Source: an uncultured Clostridium sp. (GTDB lineage: Bacteria; Bacillota; Clostridia; Lachnospirales; Lachnospiraceae). Taken from it: a stretch of DNA of 24,586 nt. The first letter of the stretch is position 1. Each line of letters begins with the position of its first letter. The position numbers and the translations under genes are program-made. The stretch covers positions 1 through 24,586 of the forward strand of contig CAUCIO010000016.1 of the NCBI GenBank assembly GCA_958442925.1. The letters are read 5' to 3'. The notes beneath the pieces are model-generated. The model was given only the letters and a program-made list of their open reading frames with translations. It was not told the origin of the DNA and did no database searches. This document shows, piece after piece, positions 1 to 7,770 of this stretch.

Positions 1-36
1 CGGTCTTACAGCTTCCCTGTTCTTCTCTTCCATCAT
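1..36 (-). CDS. Start of next tail gene (partial), probably tail assembly protein
   Basis: Only the first codons are in the window. Two consecutive ATG codons (34-36 and 31-33) follow an AGGAGG about 10 bases upstream, and the reading begins M-M-E-E-K-N-R-E-A-V-R-P before the window ends. In P2-like and many Firmicute contractile-tail modules the gene after the tail tube encodes the gpE-type tail assembly chaperone, so that is the positional guess. The visible residues are acidic and basic, as such chaperones often are, but prove nothing about function. Confidence 0.5.
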   Translation of the reverse strand, partial: MMEEKNREAVRP

Positions 37-51
37 TTTTGCAGCTCCTCC

Positions 52-567
52 TTAGCACATATTCCGGACTTCTTTGAGAATGTCTTTTCCGTTTACAATA
101 TATACTCCATTTAATTTGTCGATCTCAAGCATTGTCGTGCCGTCGATGACGATTTTGTAATAGCTCAGGCTTAACGTTACGCTGGAATCCATCTTTCCGC
201 CTGCTTTTACTGTTCCAGGCGAAAAGGTTTTCACAACGCCGCGCACAGCTATACTCATCTGAGAGTAGCTGACTTTTCCGGAGCCGCTGTCCATGCCCTG
301 AATCGCTCCATTTAACATCAGATCAACTGTTTCGTTTGGATCCATCATCGCAAAGGCAGATTTGCTCAAGGTTGTATATGGAATCTTCATGTCCATCGTA
401 TCCGTTAATCCGATCACCGGAACCTCCAGATTTCCTCCTGTTCCGGAGCCCTCCAGTGTATCCGTCAGATTTGTTACCTCTGGAAGCTCGACTTCTCCAG
501 AGATTCCAATGAGCACAGAGCCGTTGCGGTACAGATTGAATCGGTTGATTACCTGTGGCTTAAACAT
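52..567 (-). CDS. Major tail tube protein (P2 FII family)
   Basis: A 171-residue protein of the size and pattern of P2 FII-type tail tube proteins. It opens with a segment naming a partner-binding strand (INRFNLYRNGSVLIGISGEV), followed by glycine-rich beta-type sequence and a C-terminal half ending in YYKIVIDGTTMLEIDKLNGVY. FII-type subunits stack as hexamers to make the inner tube of a contractile tail. It starts at an ATG with AGGAGG seven bases upstream, just after the sheath stop codons (tandem TAG-TAA). Its place directly after the sheath gene is the standard order in P2-like tails. The family call rests on pattern and position. Confidence 0.88.
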   Translation of the reverse strand: MFKPQVINRFNLYRNGSVLIGISGEVELPEVTNLTDTLEGSGTGGNLEVPVIGLTDTMDMKIPYTTLSKSAFAMMDPNETVDLMLNGAIQGMDSGSGKVSYSQMSIAVRGVVKTFSPGTVKAGGKMDSSVTLSLSYYKIVIDGTTMLEIDKLNGVYIVNGKDILKEVRNMC

Positions 568-569
568 TA

Positions 570-2081
570 CTATTCCTCCTCTCCTACGATAGCTGCCTGT
601 AAGGTGGTCATATCAAATTCCTCAGATGCCTGGATATACTCAAGCGGAGTGTACGGAGCCAGATAAATCTTTACCTTTACATGGCCGTTTAATAAATCTT
701 CTTCGCTGTTTTCTCTTTCATCGTACTCCATGCGAAGTCCGGCACACATTCCCTGGCTGACCAGACTGTTGCCCCAGATATTGAAGCTGTTGACAATATC
801 ATCAATCGTCCTGCGGTTCATCGGACTGTCCAGGCGTTTCTGGTACTGTCTAATGAAATAGTTTGCCACAAAAGAAAACATCCGCCGGCATCCAATCCGG
901 TAATCCTTCGGATCCGTGTTTCCCGGATAACAGCCTGTGTTATTTCCCCAGCTTCTCCATCCTCCATCATTGATCGCTGTAACAATTCCATCCCCGTTTA
1001 AATAGGCAGCCTGCGGCTGATCCAGAGTAATCTCTGTCCCGTCTGACAGAACTGCCCCCTCTGCATTCAGCAGTTTGTTGGATGGGTAAATATAGGGCAC
1101 ATCCCCATTCGTTGCTGTGTAATAGCTGGCCATGGCCCCGTAAGCCGCTGAAAACGCCATATGCTTTCCATCCATCAAAAGTTCCGGCCAGCACACAATA
1201 CTGTGCGGATCGGTATATCCTGCCTTTTCCTTAGCCACTCCGCATTCCGTGTATTTCCGATTTTTTTCCGTATCCAGGTCCAGTACGCATTCGCAGCGGA
1301 ACACTCCGTTTAATTCCGTGCATTTCTCCTGCATGGCTGCGCCTACGTTTGGCATCTTGCTCCATCCAGGGGTGAGAATCAGACCAGGAGAGAAGTGATA
1401 CATCGGATACACCTGCCGGATGGTTTCAAGGCCGGTTTCCTTTCCAGATTCCATGTCATAAGCTCCAATGATATCCTCTTCTGTCACCATGGAAGCATCC
1501 AGATAACGATAGGAAACCTGGATCTGCTCTAAGTCGTACCCGTCTCCTGTACTCAGCATTGTGATAACTGGATATCCCAGCTCATTGAAGCTGACAATAT
1601 AGTCCTTTTCTGGAGTAAGCGCTGGTCCCTGTGCCGCAGCTCCTGCTTTCGCGCTTCCTACTTTTGCAAAGTCCGCCATAGCGCCGCTTCCCTGATTGAT
1701 CTGAATCGTGCTTAACAAAATGCCTTCCTGCTCCAGAACAGCCTGGTGACTCAGAATCTGGATATTTTTGGATTCCGAATCCTTACTGTGACGCTCCGGA
1801 TCCAGCACATTAATAAAGACAGCTGGATATACCTGGAACAGTTTCCAGGATGCGTACATACTCTGACACAGAGTATACAGATTCCATCGTTCCGAGTATC
1901 CAAGCTTTTCCTTCGCCTCTTCCCAGGAATTTAAGAGAATCGGTTTATTAACAGCCTGTTCCGGATGTGCCGTCAAGTGAATGGGTGCTGTTCCTACGAT
2001 CACCTGAACGCCGTAAGAAGTAGATAACGGCCTTACATTCGCCGTCTGCTTTTCTGTCACCTCAATCCCGTGTTTATACAT
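570..2081 (-). CDS. Contractile tail sheath protein
   Basis: 503 residues from the ATG that follows TTAAGGAGGAGAAGC; a longer in-frame extension exists but lies in the upstream gene and has no better ribosome site. The N-terminus (HGIEVTEKQTANVRPLSTSYGV, then a beta-rich domain) and the C-terminal region (RRMFSFVANYFIRQYQKRLD ... MEYDE ... VKIYLAPYTPLEYI) match the phage tail sheath family. The conserved C-terminal core holds the handshake strands that link sheath subunits. It contracts around the tail tube on infection. The start overlaps the preceding 86-aa gene by eight bases, which implies translational coupling. The gene ends TAG immediately followed by TAA. This is the clearest evidence that the phage is a myovirus. 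Confidence 0.93.
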   Translation of the reverse strand: MYKHGIEVTEKQTANVRPLSTSYGVQVIVGTAPIHLTAHPEQAVNKPILLNSWEEAKEKLGYSERWNLYTLCQSMYASWKLFQVYPAVFINVLDPERHSKDSESKNIQILSHQAVLEQEGILLSTIQINQGSGAMADFAKVGSAKAGAAAQGPALTPEKDYIVSFNELGYPVITMLSTGDGYDLEQIQVSYRYLDASMVTEEDIIGAYDMESGKETGLETIRQVYPMYHFSPGLILTPGWSKMPNVGAAMQEKCTELNGVFRCECVLDLDTEKNRKYTECGVAKEKAGYTDPHSIVCWPELLMDGKHMAFSAAYGAMASYYTATNGDVPYIYPSNKLLNAEGAVLSDGTEITLDQPQAAYLNGDGIVTAINDGGWRSWGNNTGCYPGNTDPKDYRIGCRRMFSFVANYFIRQYQKRLDSPMNRRTIDDIVNSFNIWGNSLVSQGMCAGLRMEYDERENSEEDLLNGHVKVKIYLAPYTPLEYIQASEEFDMTTLQAAIVGEEE

Positions 2082-2334
2082 GCTTCTCCTCCTTAATCTG
2101 TTCTGCTTTCTGGTAAAGCATAAAAAGCTCCGAATCCTGCTTTCTAAGCTCCATCCTTTTTTCTGCCAGTTGCGACGTCGGAACAATCAGCCCGCGAAGA
2201 AACGGGTATGCTCCCATCAGCTGAGCCATCTTGCTGGAACATCCTCCGCGCAGTACAGTGCCTTTCTGAATAATTCCATAAAAAGACGGCCCCAGATAAA
2301 CGCCGGCCGTCTGCTTTTCATCTTTGCTATTCAT
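2074..2334 (-). CDS. Small conserved-position protein between tail terminator and sheath
   Basis: 86 residues, begun at the ATG with GTGAGGAAAATT upstream; an in-frame GTG four codons earlier is a weaker choice because it is part of that ribosome site. The protein has a short glycine-containing N-terminal region (GPSFYGIIQKGTVLRGG) and a charged helical C-terminus (SQLAEKRMELRKQDSELFMLYQKAEQIKEEK). It overlaps both neighbours by a few bases. I do not recognise a family. Its place between a putative tail terminator and the sheath suggests a minor tail or tail-connector role, which is inference only. Confidence 0.75.
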   Translation of the reverse strand: MNSKDEKQTAGVYLGPSFYGIIQKGTVLRGGCSSKMAQLMGAYPFLRGLIVPTSQLAEKRMELRKQDSELFMLYQKAEQIKEEKHV

Positions 2335-2818
2335 AATTTTCCTCACATTCTAAGTCTGGAAGATTCCATGTCATCTCAATTCCTCCGAAAAAATAAGGAT
2401 AAGTATCTTCTTCCTGTTCAATCGCCTTCATAGTTCTTTCACAGTAAAAGGCATCTAACACCGGATGCGTCCGGAAATACCCTGTCACACAGTTTAAAAG
2501 GTTCCACATCGTCTGATGCCCACCGTCCTGAGCATACAGGCAGAACACCAGATAAACCTTCGCTTTAGCGGCATCCTCTTTCATTTCCACCTCTGTGGTT
2601 TTTACCACACAGTATGGAATTAATGTATCCTCCACAGACGAATCTCCCAGAGCTTCGCTTTCTTCCATTTCCCAATATTCTGGCAGAGACAGCTGCGGCA
2701 GCGTTCCGGAGTATCCTTTCAGGTTTTTTCGCTCTCCCTTCGTTCCTGTCAGCAGGATACGTCCTGATAATTCTTCGATTGTTTCGATCAAACATGCTTC
2801 CAGCTGGTTATTGGTCAT
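2327..2818 (-). CDS. Tail terminator / tail completion-like protein
   Basis: 163 residues with a good ribosome site (AGGAGGCTCT before ATG). The size, the helical N-terminus (LEACLIETIEELSGRILLTG), a central beta region (TEVEMKEDAAKAKVYLVFCL) and a C-terminal beta strand (FFGGIEMTWNLPDLE) fit the alpha/beta fold of tail terminator and tail completion proteins, which cap the tail tube and join it to the head. It sits before the sheath and tube genes, the usual place for such proteins. No diagnostic motif is visible, so the function is a positional and pattern-based call. Confidence 0.72.
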   Translation of the reverse strand: MTNNQLEACLIETIEELSGRILLTGTKGERKNLKGYSGTLPQLSLPEYWEMEESEALGDSSVEDTLIPYCVVKTTEVEMKEDAAKAKVYLVFCLYAQDGGHQTMWNLLNCVTGYFRTHPVLDAFYCERTMKAIEQEEDTYPYFFGGIEMTWNLPDLECEENYE

Positions 2819-2826
2819 AGAGCCTC

Positions 2827-3243
2827 CTATGCTTTCAGCACGCCCCTGGCTATGAGAGCTGTAATTACCTCATTGATTTTGTTTTTCATATCCGCAGGCG
2901 TCTCAGTGGATAAAGTCGTTATCTTAGTGGCCGTTCCTGTCAGTCCTGCACCGGCGGCACCCTGTGGTCCTGCTGGGCCACGCTCTCCTGGCTCTCCTTT
3001 TGCGCCGGCAGTGCCCTGCGGTCCTGCCGGTCCCTGATCGCCTTTTTCTCCTTTCGCTCCAGCTGTACCCTGTGGCCCTGCCGGACCTCTTTCTCCCGTT
3101 TCCCCCTTGGGGCCAGCAGGCCCCTGCTCACCTTTCGGTCCCTGAGGTCCTACCTGCTCGTTTTTAATGCCCTGCTCCATCTTATTTAATTTATCAGCTG
3201 TAATAAAATCCCCTTCTGACCATGTGGTCGGTTCATAAGACAT
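2827..3243 (-). CDS. Collagen-like repeat protein in the head-tail joining region
   Basis: 138 residues in three parts. The N-terminus (about 1-30, WSEGDFITADKLNKMEQGI) is a module often seen at the start of phage fibre proteins. A run of Gly-X-Y triplets follows (about residues 33-98, GPQGPKGEQGPAGPKGE type), predicted to form a collagen-like triple helix. A short C-terminal domain (ADMKNKINEVITALIARGVL) closes it and could serve for trimerisation. Such proteins form thin fibres on virions and may attach to host or mucosal surfaces. AAAGGAGG precedes the ATG. Finding it among connector genes rather than in the tail-fibre region suggests a head or neck decoration. Confidence 0.88.
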   Translation of the reverse strand: MSYEPTTWSEGDFITADKLNKMEQGIKNEQVGPQGPKGEQGPAGPKGETGERGPAGPQGTAGAKGEKGDQGPAGPQGTAGAKGEPGERGPAGPQGAAGAGLTGTATKITTLSTETPADMKNKINEVITALIARGVLKA

Positions 3244-3256
3244 GTGATTCCCTCCT

Positions 3257-3820
3257 TTAAATGGTTTTATTTATTAAATTCCACACTGCATCCTGAAGAC
3301 TCTCTCCAATTTCACCCTCCAGCCTGCGAAACGTCATCTCTGTTAATTTGGAAATAGATGGGCCCTGGGCTTCCCGGATGGGATGTCTGGCGCCGCTTCG
3401 CCTCTGAAAAATTCCAGTATGCGCTTTTTTCTGTTTTTCCTGTCTGACTGAGGTAATAAAGCCTTTTAACCCGCCTGTTTCAATGGGCTTCATGCCGCCG
3501 CGCTTAACGGCTGCCTTTGCTGCCACCCTTTTTCCATTCTTCCGGAACTGGTATGCGCCAGGAAGAGAAAGAACCTCGCCCGAAACCTGAATCTGTGCAA
3601 AGCCCTTCGATAACGTAGCCCGTTTTAGTTCCAAACTCTTCTCCGAAAATTTCCCTCTCCGGATGGTATACTCGCTCTTTGTATCCTGATACAAGCGCTT
3701 TTTGGCCTGTTTCGCCGTCTCATTTACCGCCTGTTTCAGCAAAGGTTCCGCTTTTTTTCCAGATTTCTGCAAGAACTTTCGAATTTCGTCCTGATTTTCC
3801 AGATGAATTTTTAGTATCAT
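3257..3820 (-). CDS. Minor tail / tail completion protein (gpZ- or HK97 gp10-like)
   Basis: 187 residues, very basic, with an N-terminal helix (IRKFLQKSGKKAEPLLKQAV), many lysines and arginines, and a C-terminal helix (ISKLTEMTFRRLEGEIGESL). This matches the pattern of lambda minor tail protein Z (tail completion) proteins of clostridial phages, including the segment on exposed short loops with GIFQRRSGARHPIREAQGPS. Such proteins act at the head-proximal tail end. Its ATG overlaps the stop of the gene before it (ATGA), so it is translationally coupled. I am fairly confident of the family and less so of the precise role. Confidence 0.8.
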   Translation of the reverse strand: MILKIHLENQDEIRKFLQKSGKKAEPLLKQAVNETAKQAKKRLYQDTKSEYTIRRGKFSEKSLELKRATLSKGFAQIQVSGEVLSLPGAYQFRKNGKRVAAKAAVKRGGMKPIETGGLKGFITSVRQEKQKKAHTGIFQRRSGARHPIREAQGPSISKLTEMTFRRLEGEIGESLQDAVWNLINKTI

Positions 3821-4149
3821 ACGCCCCTCACCGCTTCCAGACTGATGGAATAAATCCCATCCTCATTCACCGCGTCAATAATCCTGTATTTCCTGTCATC
3901 CAGCGTCAAGAGACGGCCAATGGCCGGGAGAGGACCGAACTCTTTTGACAGCACATAAAAAAGCAACTTTCTTTTATAAATTCCATCCAGCTCATCTCCT
4001 GATGGAATTCGCTTCTCCCGCTCGATCATCTCGTTGTCATCTACCAGGATGCAGAGAGTCCTTCCGTCAACCCTGTGGAGTGAGCCAAACTCCGCAGGGT
4101 TGAGGAAAACAGAACGATTATCCTTTGCAACGATATCTTTAAAACCCAT
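3817..4149 (-). CDS. Head-tail connector / head closure-like protein
   Basis: 110 residues with a beta-strand pattern typical of small head-closure proteins: RTLCILVDDNEMIERE, then a segment on the outer strand (LLFYVLSKEFGPLPAIGRLLTLDDRKYRIIDAVNEDGIYSI). The sequence reading a 'parameter plus default tolerance' layout (GRLLTLDDRKYRI) is common in phage proteins of this position. Its ribosome site (TAGGTTAGT) is weaker than those of its neighbours and the start lies one base after the stop of the decoration gene, so coupling to that gene is likely. Function is assigned by size, fold pattern and its place between the capsid and tail genes. Confidence 0.7.
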   Translation of the reverse strand: MGFKDIVAKDNRSVFLNPAEFGSLHRVDGRTLCILVDDNEMIEREKRIPSGDELDGIYKRKLLFYVLSKEFGPLPAIGRLLTLDDRKYRIIDAVNEDGIYSISLEAVRGV

Positions 4150-4150
4150 A

Positions 4151-4486
4151 CTAACCTAACAATTTTACAAAGGCAGTCAGCTCGTCCGCCTCTGCCGCCT
4201 CTACCGCATAGCCTACAGTCGCAGTGCCGCCTGTATCTTTGTCAATTCCTTCTTCGTCATCAAATTTGACTGGATCTCCAACAGCCAGAGCGACACCTGA
4301 TTTTTTTTCAATTTTAAACACTCCGACCATATGAACAGAGCCTAATCCTTCTGTAGGAATGTCAGTTCCCGCTACTCCAATATGAGCACCCAGTTTTAAG
4401 ACTGTTCCTGCCGGAATTGCGGCTCCTGTTTTATTTAAATAGTCCAAGGATTCACCCTTCTGCCAGTATGTTGCTGTTTTTGCCAT
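4151..4486 (-). CDS. Capsid decoration protein, DUF2190 family
   Basis: 111 residues of DUF2190 type: AATYW-like opening (ATYWQKGESLDYLNKTGAAIPAGT split over residues 4-28), then IGVAGTDI, a small-domain core (VGVFKIEKKSGVALAVGDPV), and a C-terminal GYAVEAAEADE...VKLLG. DUF2190 proteins sit next to Mu- and lambda-like capsid genes and are thought to bind the capsid surface. It follows the major capsid gene with AGGAGGTCAAACAC before ATG. It lies in the same frame as the capsid gene, separated from it only by a TAG codon and four sense codons. It ends in TAG. Confidence 0.85.
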   Translation of the reverse strand: MAKTATYWQKGESLDYLNKTGAAIPAGTVLKLGAHIGVAGTDIPTEGLGSVHMVGVFKIEKKSGVALAVGDPVKFDDEEGIDKDTGGTATVGYAVEAAEADELTAFVKLLG

Positions 4487-4498
4487 GTGTTTGACCTC

Positions 4499-6040
4499 CT
4501 ATGCTAATCCGATTGGTGATTCTAAAGCAATGCCCGGATTCTTTACTGCTCCGCGGTAGTCCATAACCGCGATACCCCAGTCAAGATATACGTCCCAGAC
4601 AAAGCCCAGCTGTCCAGGCGCTTCCATTCGGCGGATGTTCGGAATATCCTGTCCGTTTAAGTAGTCTACCTGGATAAAGTCGGTATCGTTCTTGTCTCCC
4701 ACCATAAACCACGGAATCGGGCTGCCTTCTTTGATCTGCACGTTTAATGTGGCATCTTCCACAACCTGAATCGTATCCTTGTAATTAAACAGAGGGTTGA
4801 CCGCTCCGGATGCGCTGATAGTCGGGCTGTTGAACAAGGTGTACATGGCAAACTGATAACCCAGCGGAACCACAATCGTACCCGGACGAATGATAATCGC
4901 TTCCTCCATATCGTCCTGCTTTTTCTTGTGGCCTCCTAGCGCAAGAATCATCGCCTGCACTGCCTCCTGGGTAATGCCGGTTCCTTCCTTCAGAAGGTTT
5001 TTATGATCGGAAACGAACAAAGTTTTGCCATCATAAATTTTCGGATTTCCCGTCAGAATCTGGTAAACCTGGCTGTTGATTGTCATTCTAGCCGCTTTCG
5101 CCGCACGATTGGGAAGCGTTGTAATCACTCCCATATCATCGTTGATAAATGCCTGGCGTGACATGGTAAACTGACGGCCGTAGGTTTTTAACTGCCTCTG
5201 CGGCTTCTTTTCATCAGTCGGAAGCGTGTGCTTTAACTCTCCGTTCTCCGGAACCTCCAGGAACCGGCCAAATCCACCCTGAACATAATAATTGTCTGCC
5301 TTCTTGAAGTCTGTCAGGGTGCCTCTGGTAGTAAACTGCTCAAAGGTAACCGGGGCTGTCTTGTGGCCCTCCACATAGGATTTGCGGATTACATTATCCA
5401 TAATCGCCGGGAAAGCAGAAGATGGATTATAATACGCTCTCTGAAGCAGCGCTGAATATACCTCATCTCCGGATTCCATGTAATAGTTTCTCTGAGAATC
5501 CTCCTGTGTCAGACAGTTGGCCGCGATCATCTGCAGCGTAGCGTTTCTGAAATCATTAGCTCCCGGAGCCGGATTCTCTACATGGATCCCCTGGCGAAGA
5601 AGGATTCCGTCTGTCATTGCATTGCGTTTCTTATCTCCCTCGTCTTCCGTGACTCTGGTTCCGACTGGCCCTTTTGTCCGCTGCAAGTGCTCAATGACAG
5701 CTGCTCTCACCTGATCCAGGGTACTGTCATTGGAAATATACGGCTCTGAATCCATTCCGAATCGCTGACATAAATCTGTAATGTCTCGAACCCGCTGGCG
5801 TTCTGCCATGGCCGCGGCCCGTGCCTCATCACCGCCTGGTGCAGCTTCTCCAGACGCTGGAGGATTTCCCGCTGGAGGATTGGCTCCTCTCTGGCCTTCC
5901 TGCCCTGAGGCAGTCATGCTGTCAATCTGTTCCTGAAGAGAATCAAATTCTCTTTGCTCTTCCGCCGTCAGACTGCGTCCCTGCTGCCTTGCAGCCTCTG
6001 TCAGTTCTCTCTGGCGGGCAATCATTTCCTGTAAATTCAT
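4499..6040 (-). CDS. Major capsid protein, Mu gpT-like, with N-terminal scaffold-like region
   Basis: 513 residues. The first ~115 are hydrophilic and helical (EMIARQRELTEAARQQ...), with a low-complexity Pro/Gly/Ala stretch (about 48-72), as expected of a scaffold or delta-domain removed by the prohead protease. The rest matches Mu gpT-type major head subunits: FPAIMDNVIRKSYVEG, a beta domain with TFEQFTTRGTLTDFK, YVQGGFGRFLEVPENGELKH, KTYGRQFTMSRQAFINDDMG, and a C-terminal DTDFIQVDYLNGQ. GAAGGAGGACACAA precedes the ATG. It forms the icosahedral shell. The stop is TAG. Confidence 0.93.
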   Translation of the reverse strand: MNLQEMIARQRELTEAARQQGRSLTAEEQREFDSLQEQIDSMTASGQEGQRGANPPAGNPPASGEAAPGGDEARAAAMAERQRVRDITDLCQRFGMDSEPYISNDSTLDQVRAAVIEHLQRTKGPVGTRVTEDEGDKKRNAMTDGILLRQGIHVENPAPGANDFRNATLQMIAANCLTQEDSQRNYYMESGDEVYSALLQRAYYNPSSAFPAIMDNVIRKSYVEGHKTAPVTFEQFTTRGTLTDFKKADNYYVQGGFGRFLEVPENGELKHTLPTDEKKPQRQLKTYGRQFTMSRQAFINDDMGVITTLPNRAAKAARMTINSQVYQILTGNPKIYDGKTLFVSDHKNLLKEGTGITQEAVQAMILALGGHKKKQDDMEEAIIIRPGTIVVPLGYQFAMYTLFNSPTISASGAVNPLFNYKDTIQVVEDATLNVQIKEGSPIPWFMVGDKNDTDFIQVDYLNGQDIPNIRRMEAPGQLGFVWDVYLDWGIAVMDYRGAVKNPGIALESPIGLA

Positions 6041-6084
6041 TTGTGTCCTCCTTCTTTGATTAAGATATAGGCTAAAAAGGATGC

Positions 6085-6327
6085 CTATTTAAACACCTTG
6101 GCATCTTTCAGCTTCTTGATTAAATTGTTAAATTCCACCTTCGTGGGAGTTTCTCCTGCTGCATCAGCTGGAGCTGATACCTGTACAAACGGCACATTTT
6201 TCGGGGCCTGGTAATGCTCTGCAATAAATGTGCAGATTTCCTCTAACGGGCCGGATGGAATTGTTTCAACCGCCTGACCTGTCAGCGCTGCAGCGGCTTC
6301 TCTCATAGCCTGTTCTAAATTTTCCAT
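6085..6327 (-). CDS. Small head-region protein (possible head fibre or scaffold accessory)
   Basis: 80 residues, begun at the ATG that follows AGGTGAAACGC; a GTG three codons upstream is possible. It has a helical N-terminal half (LEQAMREAAAALTGQAV...), a proline-containing linker with VPFVQVSAPADA, and a C-terminal motif TPTKVEFNNLIKKLKDAKVF. A short C-terminal 'T-K-x-E-F-x-x-L-x-x-K-L-x-x-A' helix of this kind is seen in small proteins next to Firmicute phage capsid genes, some of which are labelled head fibre proteins. It sits directly upstream of the capsid gene. The role is not proven. Confidence 0.65.
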   Translation of the reverse strand: MENLEQAMREAAAALTGQAVETIPSGPLEEICTFIAEHYQAPKNVPFVQVSAPADAAGETPTKVEFNNLIKKLKDAKVFK

Positions 6328-6348
6328 GCGTTTCACCTGCCTTTCACC

Positions 6349-7047
6349 TTAAAATTCTTCTACTAACCTCTTGATATCTTGATATACTTCCTTGTAGGGT
6401 ACATCTTTTTTCATAAGTGTTCGAATACGCATCTTCAGCAGCGTCTCCAGTGATTTCAGCTCCAGCAAAGTTTCCTGCGAAACAGTGTCGCGTTGGCTTC
6501 CATGAAGTCCTGCCTTTTCATTAATTAATTTTGTAAAGATCATATAATACTTATCTGCATTCTTACTGCCCTGTGCTTTCGCGTATTCAACAAAGCATTT
6601 TATCTGGTCTGTTTCATATTTCCTGGCTTTCTTAGATTCTTCACGAATCCCCAGCCATCTGCTGTCCTTTTCAGAAACTATGTAATAACCGTTCCTTTTA
6701 ATTGATTGAATAGTTTCATATACCCAATCATTAAACTCATCCGCAACTTTTTGATTCGACCAACGGCAAATTTCATAAATCCCTCTCTCAGAATACATAA
6801 AGACTTTGTCTGTATTTTTATTTTTATATATCGGGGTCACAAATTGAGACCCCGATATTTCAATAGAAAATCTATCCAATCGATCTCTGTGTCTCTGGTG
6901 CATCACCAAAATCGAATGCTGTGGTTGCTTATACTGCAATGCATAACCAATCTGGGTTCTGCTCATGTAAATATTGTCTTCTTCATCTACATAGAAATCA
7001 CACATGGTTCCTAAAAATTCGCTTTGTTTCACAAGCTTTAGTCTCAT
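6349..7047 (-). CDS. Bro-N / antirepressor-like DNA-binding protein inserted in the late operon
   Basis: About 232 residues from the second of two adjacent ATGs after AGAGAGGACAG. The N-terminal ~110 residues fit the Bro-N (BRO/P22 Ant-type) fold: LGTMCDFYVDEEDNIYMSRTQ, then a paired-helix region in the order expected, a 'RG-x-YEICRWSNQ' element near residue 95, and ADEFNDWVYETIQSIKRNGYY, the typical end of Bro-N. The C-terminal part is helical (ESKKARKYETDQ..., LLELKSLETLLKMR). Bro-N proteins bind DNA and often act as antirepressors. Its base composition is visibly more AT-rich than the adjoining structural genes and a terminator stands just before it, so it looks like an inserted moron. Confidence 0.82.
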   Translation of the reverse strand: MRLKLVKQSEFLGTMCDFYVDEEDNIYMSRTQIGYALQYKQPQHSILVMHQRHRDRLDRFSIEISGSQFVTPIYKNKNTDKVFMYSERGIYEICRWSNQKVADEFNDWVYETIQSIKRNGYYIVSEKDSRWLGIREESKKARKYETDQIKCFVEYAKAQGSKNADKYYMIFTKLINEKAGLHGSQRDTVSQETLLELKSLETLLKMRIRTLMKKDVPYKEVYQDIKRLVEEF

Positions 7048-7078
7048 CATCTGTCCTCTCTTTCTAATTTCTGGTATC

Positions 7079-7105
7079 AAAAAAGGCCCAGCCTTTTGCT
7101 GAACC
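7079..7105 (-). terminator. Rho-independent terminator upstream of the Bro-N gene
   Basis: Read on the minus strand, arms GGTTCAGC and GCTGGGCC pair over eight positions (two G-T pairs) around a five-base AAAAG loop and are followed by six T residues. It lies between the protease stop codon and the Bro-N gene, that is, inside the late operon. Confidence 0.75.
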
Positions 7106-7128
7106 TTAACTTCCTTTTTTCTCTGTAA

Positions 7129-7770
7129 TTATTTCCTCTGTGCCTTCATTAGATTTTCGTTCGCCTGGACTATTCGTTCCAGAACAGACAGTCCCGCTGG
7201 CTGTACTGCTGGAGAAATTTCCGGTCCGTCATAGGTACGCCCTACCCCTACTGTTGCATCTGCAGGTACGGACACAATACTGATTTCCAGAGGCGTCCAC
7301 TTTTTTGCAATATAGCAGGGTCCGGTAAACCTGCCATCACTGGATTTCTTTCCTGCTGCCACTTCTTCCCAGGCATCTACACTATAACCAACGGATACTC
7401 CCTTCAGGGTTTTTCCATCTACTTTCTTCCGGATCTTTTCCGCTTCGTCGTCATCATCAAACTCAATGATTGCTTTTCCACGGTTGTCTTCGTTCCAGGC
7501 TTTTACGACCTTTCCGATGACCTGATCCCTTTTATGATTAAACAAAACGACTCCTATACTCTGAAGTCTGCTCAGATCCATGCATGCTCCGGAGTGATCC
7601 AGGATTTCCATTCCATACCACCTGGAATAGGGCTCCTCCGACGAAAAAGACAGTTCAAACTGCCTCTCATTTTCGCCTTCCCCCGCCGCCCGGATATTGG
7701 CATTCATAAACCGTGTTGGGCAGAAATCATTTTCTCCGCCTGGATTTTTATGCATCGGCTTTCGTTCCAT
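7129..7770 (-). CDS. Prohead protease, HK97-like
   Basis: 213 residues from the ATG after AGGAGGGAAAGAAA; the start lies 23 bases inside the portal gene. Landmarks of HK97-type (S78-like) prohead proteases can be seen in order: RWYGMEILDHSGACMDLSRL, the histidine motif LFNHKRDQVIGKV, a beta stretch FDDDDEAEKIRKKV, the serine motif GVSVGYSV, and PLEISIVSVPADATVGVGR. In this fold the conserved His, Ser and an acidic residue form the active site. The enzyme trims scaffold and capsid N-termini during head maturation, which fits the cleavable N-terminus of the capsid protein encoded nearby. Confidence 0.88.
   Translation of the reverse strand: MERKPMHKNPGGENDFCPTRFMNANIRAAGEGENERQFELSFSSEEPYSRWYGMEILDHSGACMDLSRLQSIGVVLFNHKRDQVIGKVVKAWNEDNRGKAIIEFDDDDEAEKIRKKVDGKTLKGVSVGYSVDAWEEVAAGKKSSDGRFTGPCYIAKKWTPLEISIVSVPADATVGVGRTYDGPEISPAVQPAGLSVLERIVQANENLMKAQRK

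Noticed and set aside
2852..3167. Open frames on both strands with Pro/Gly-rich or Arg-rich repeats opposite the collagen-like gene
   Set aside because: They are side effects of the Gly-X-Y codon periodicity of the collagen-like gene; no ribosome sites.
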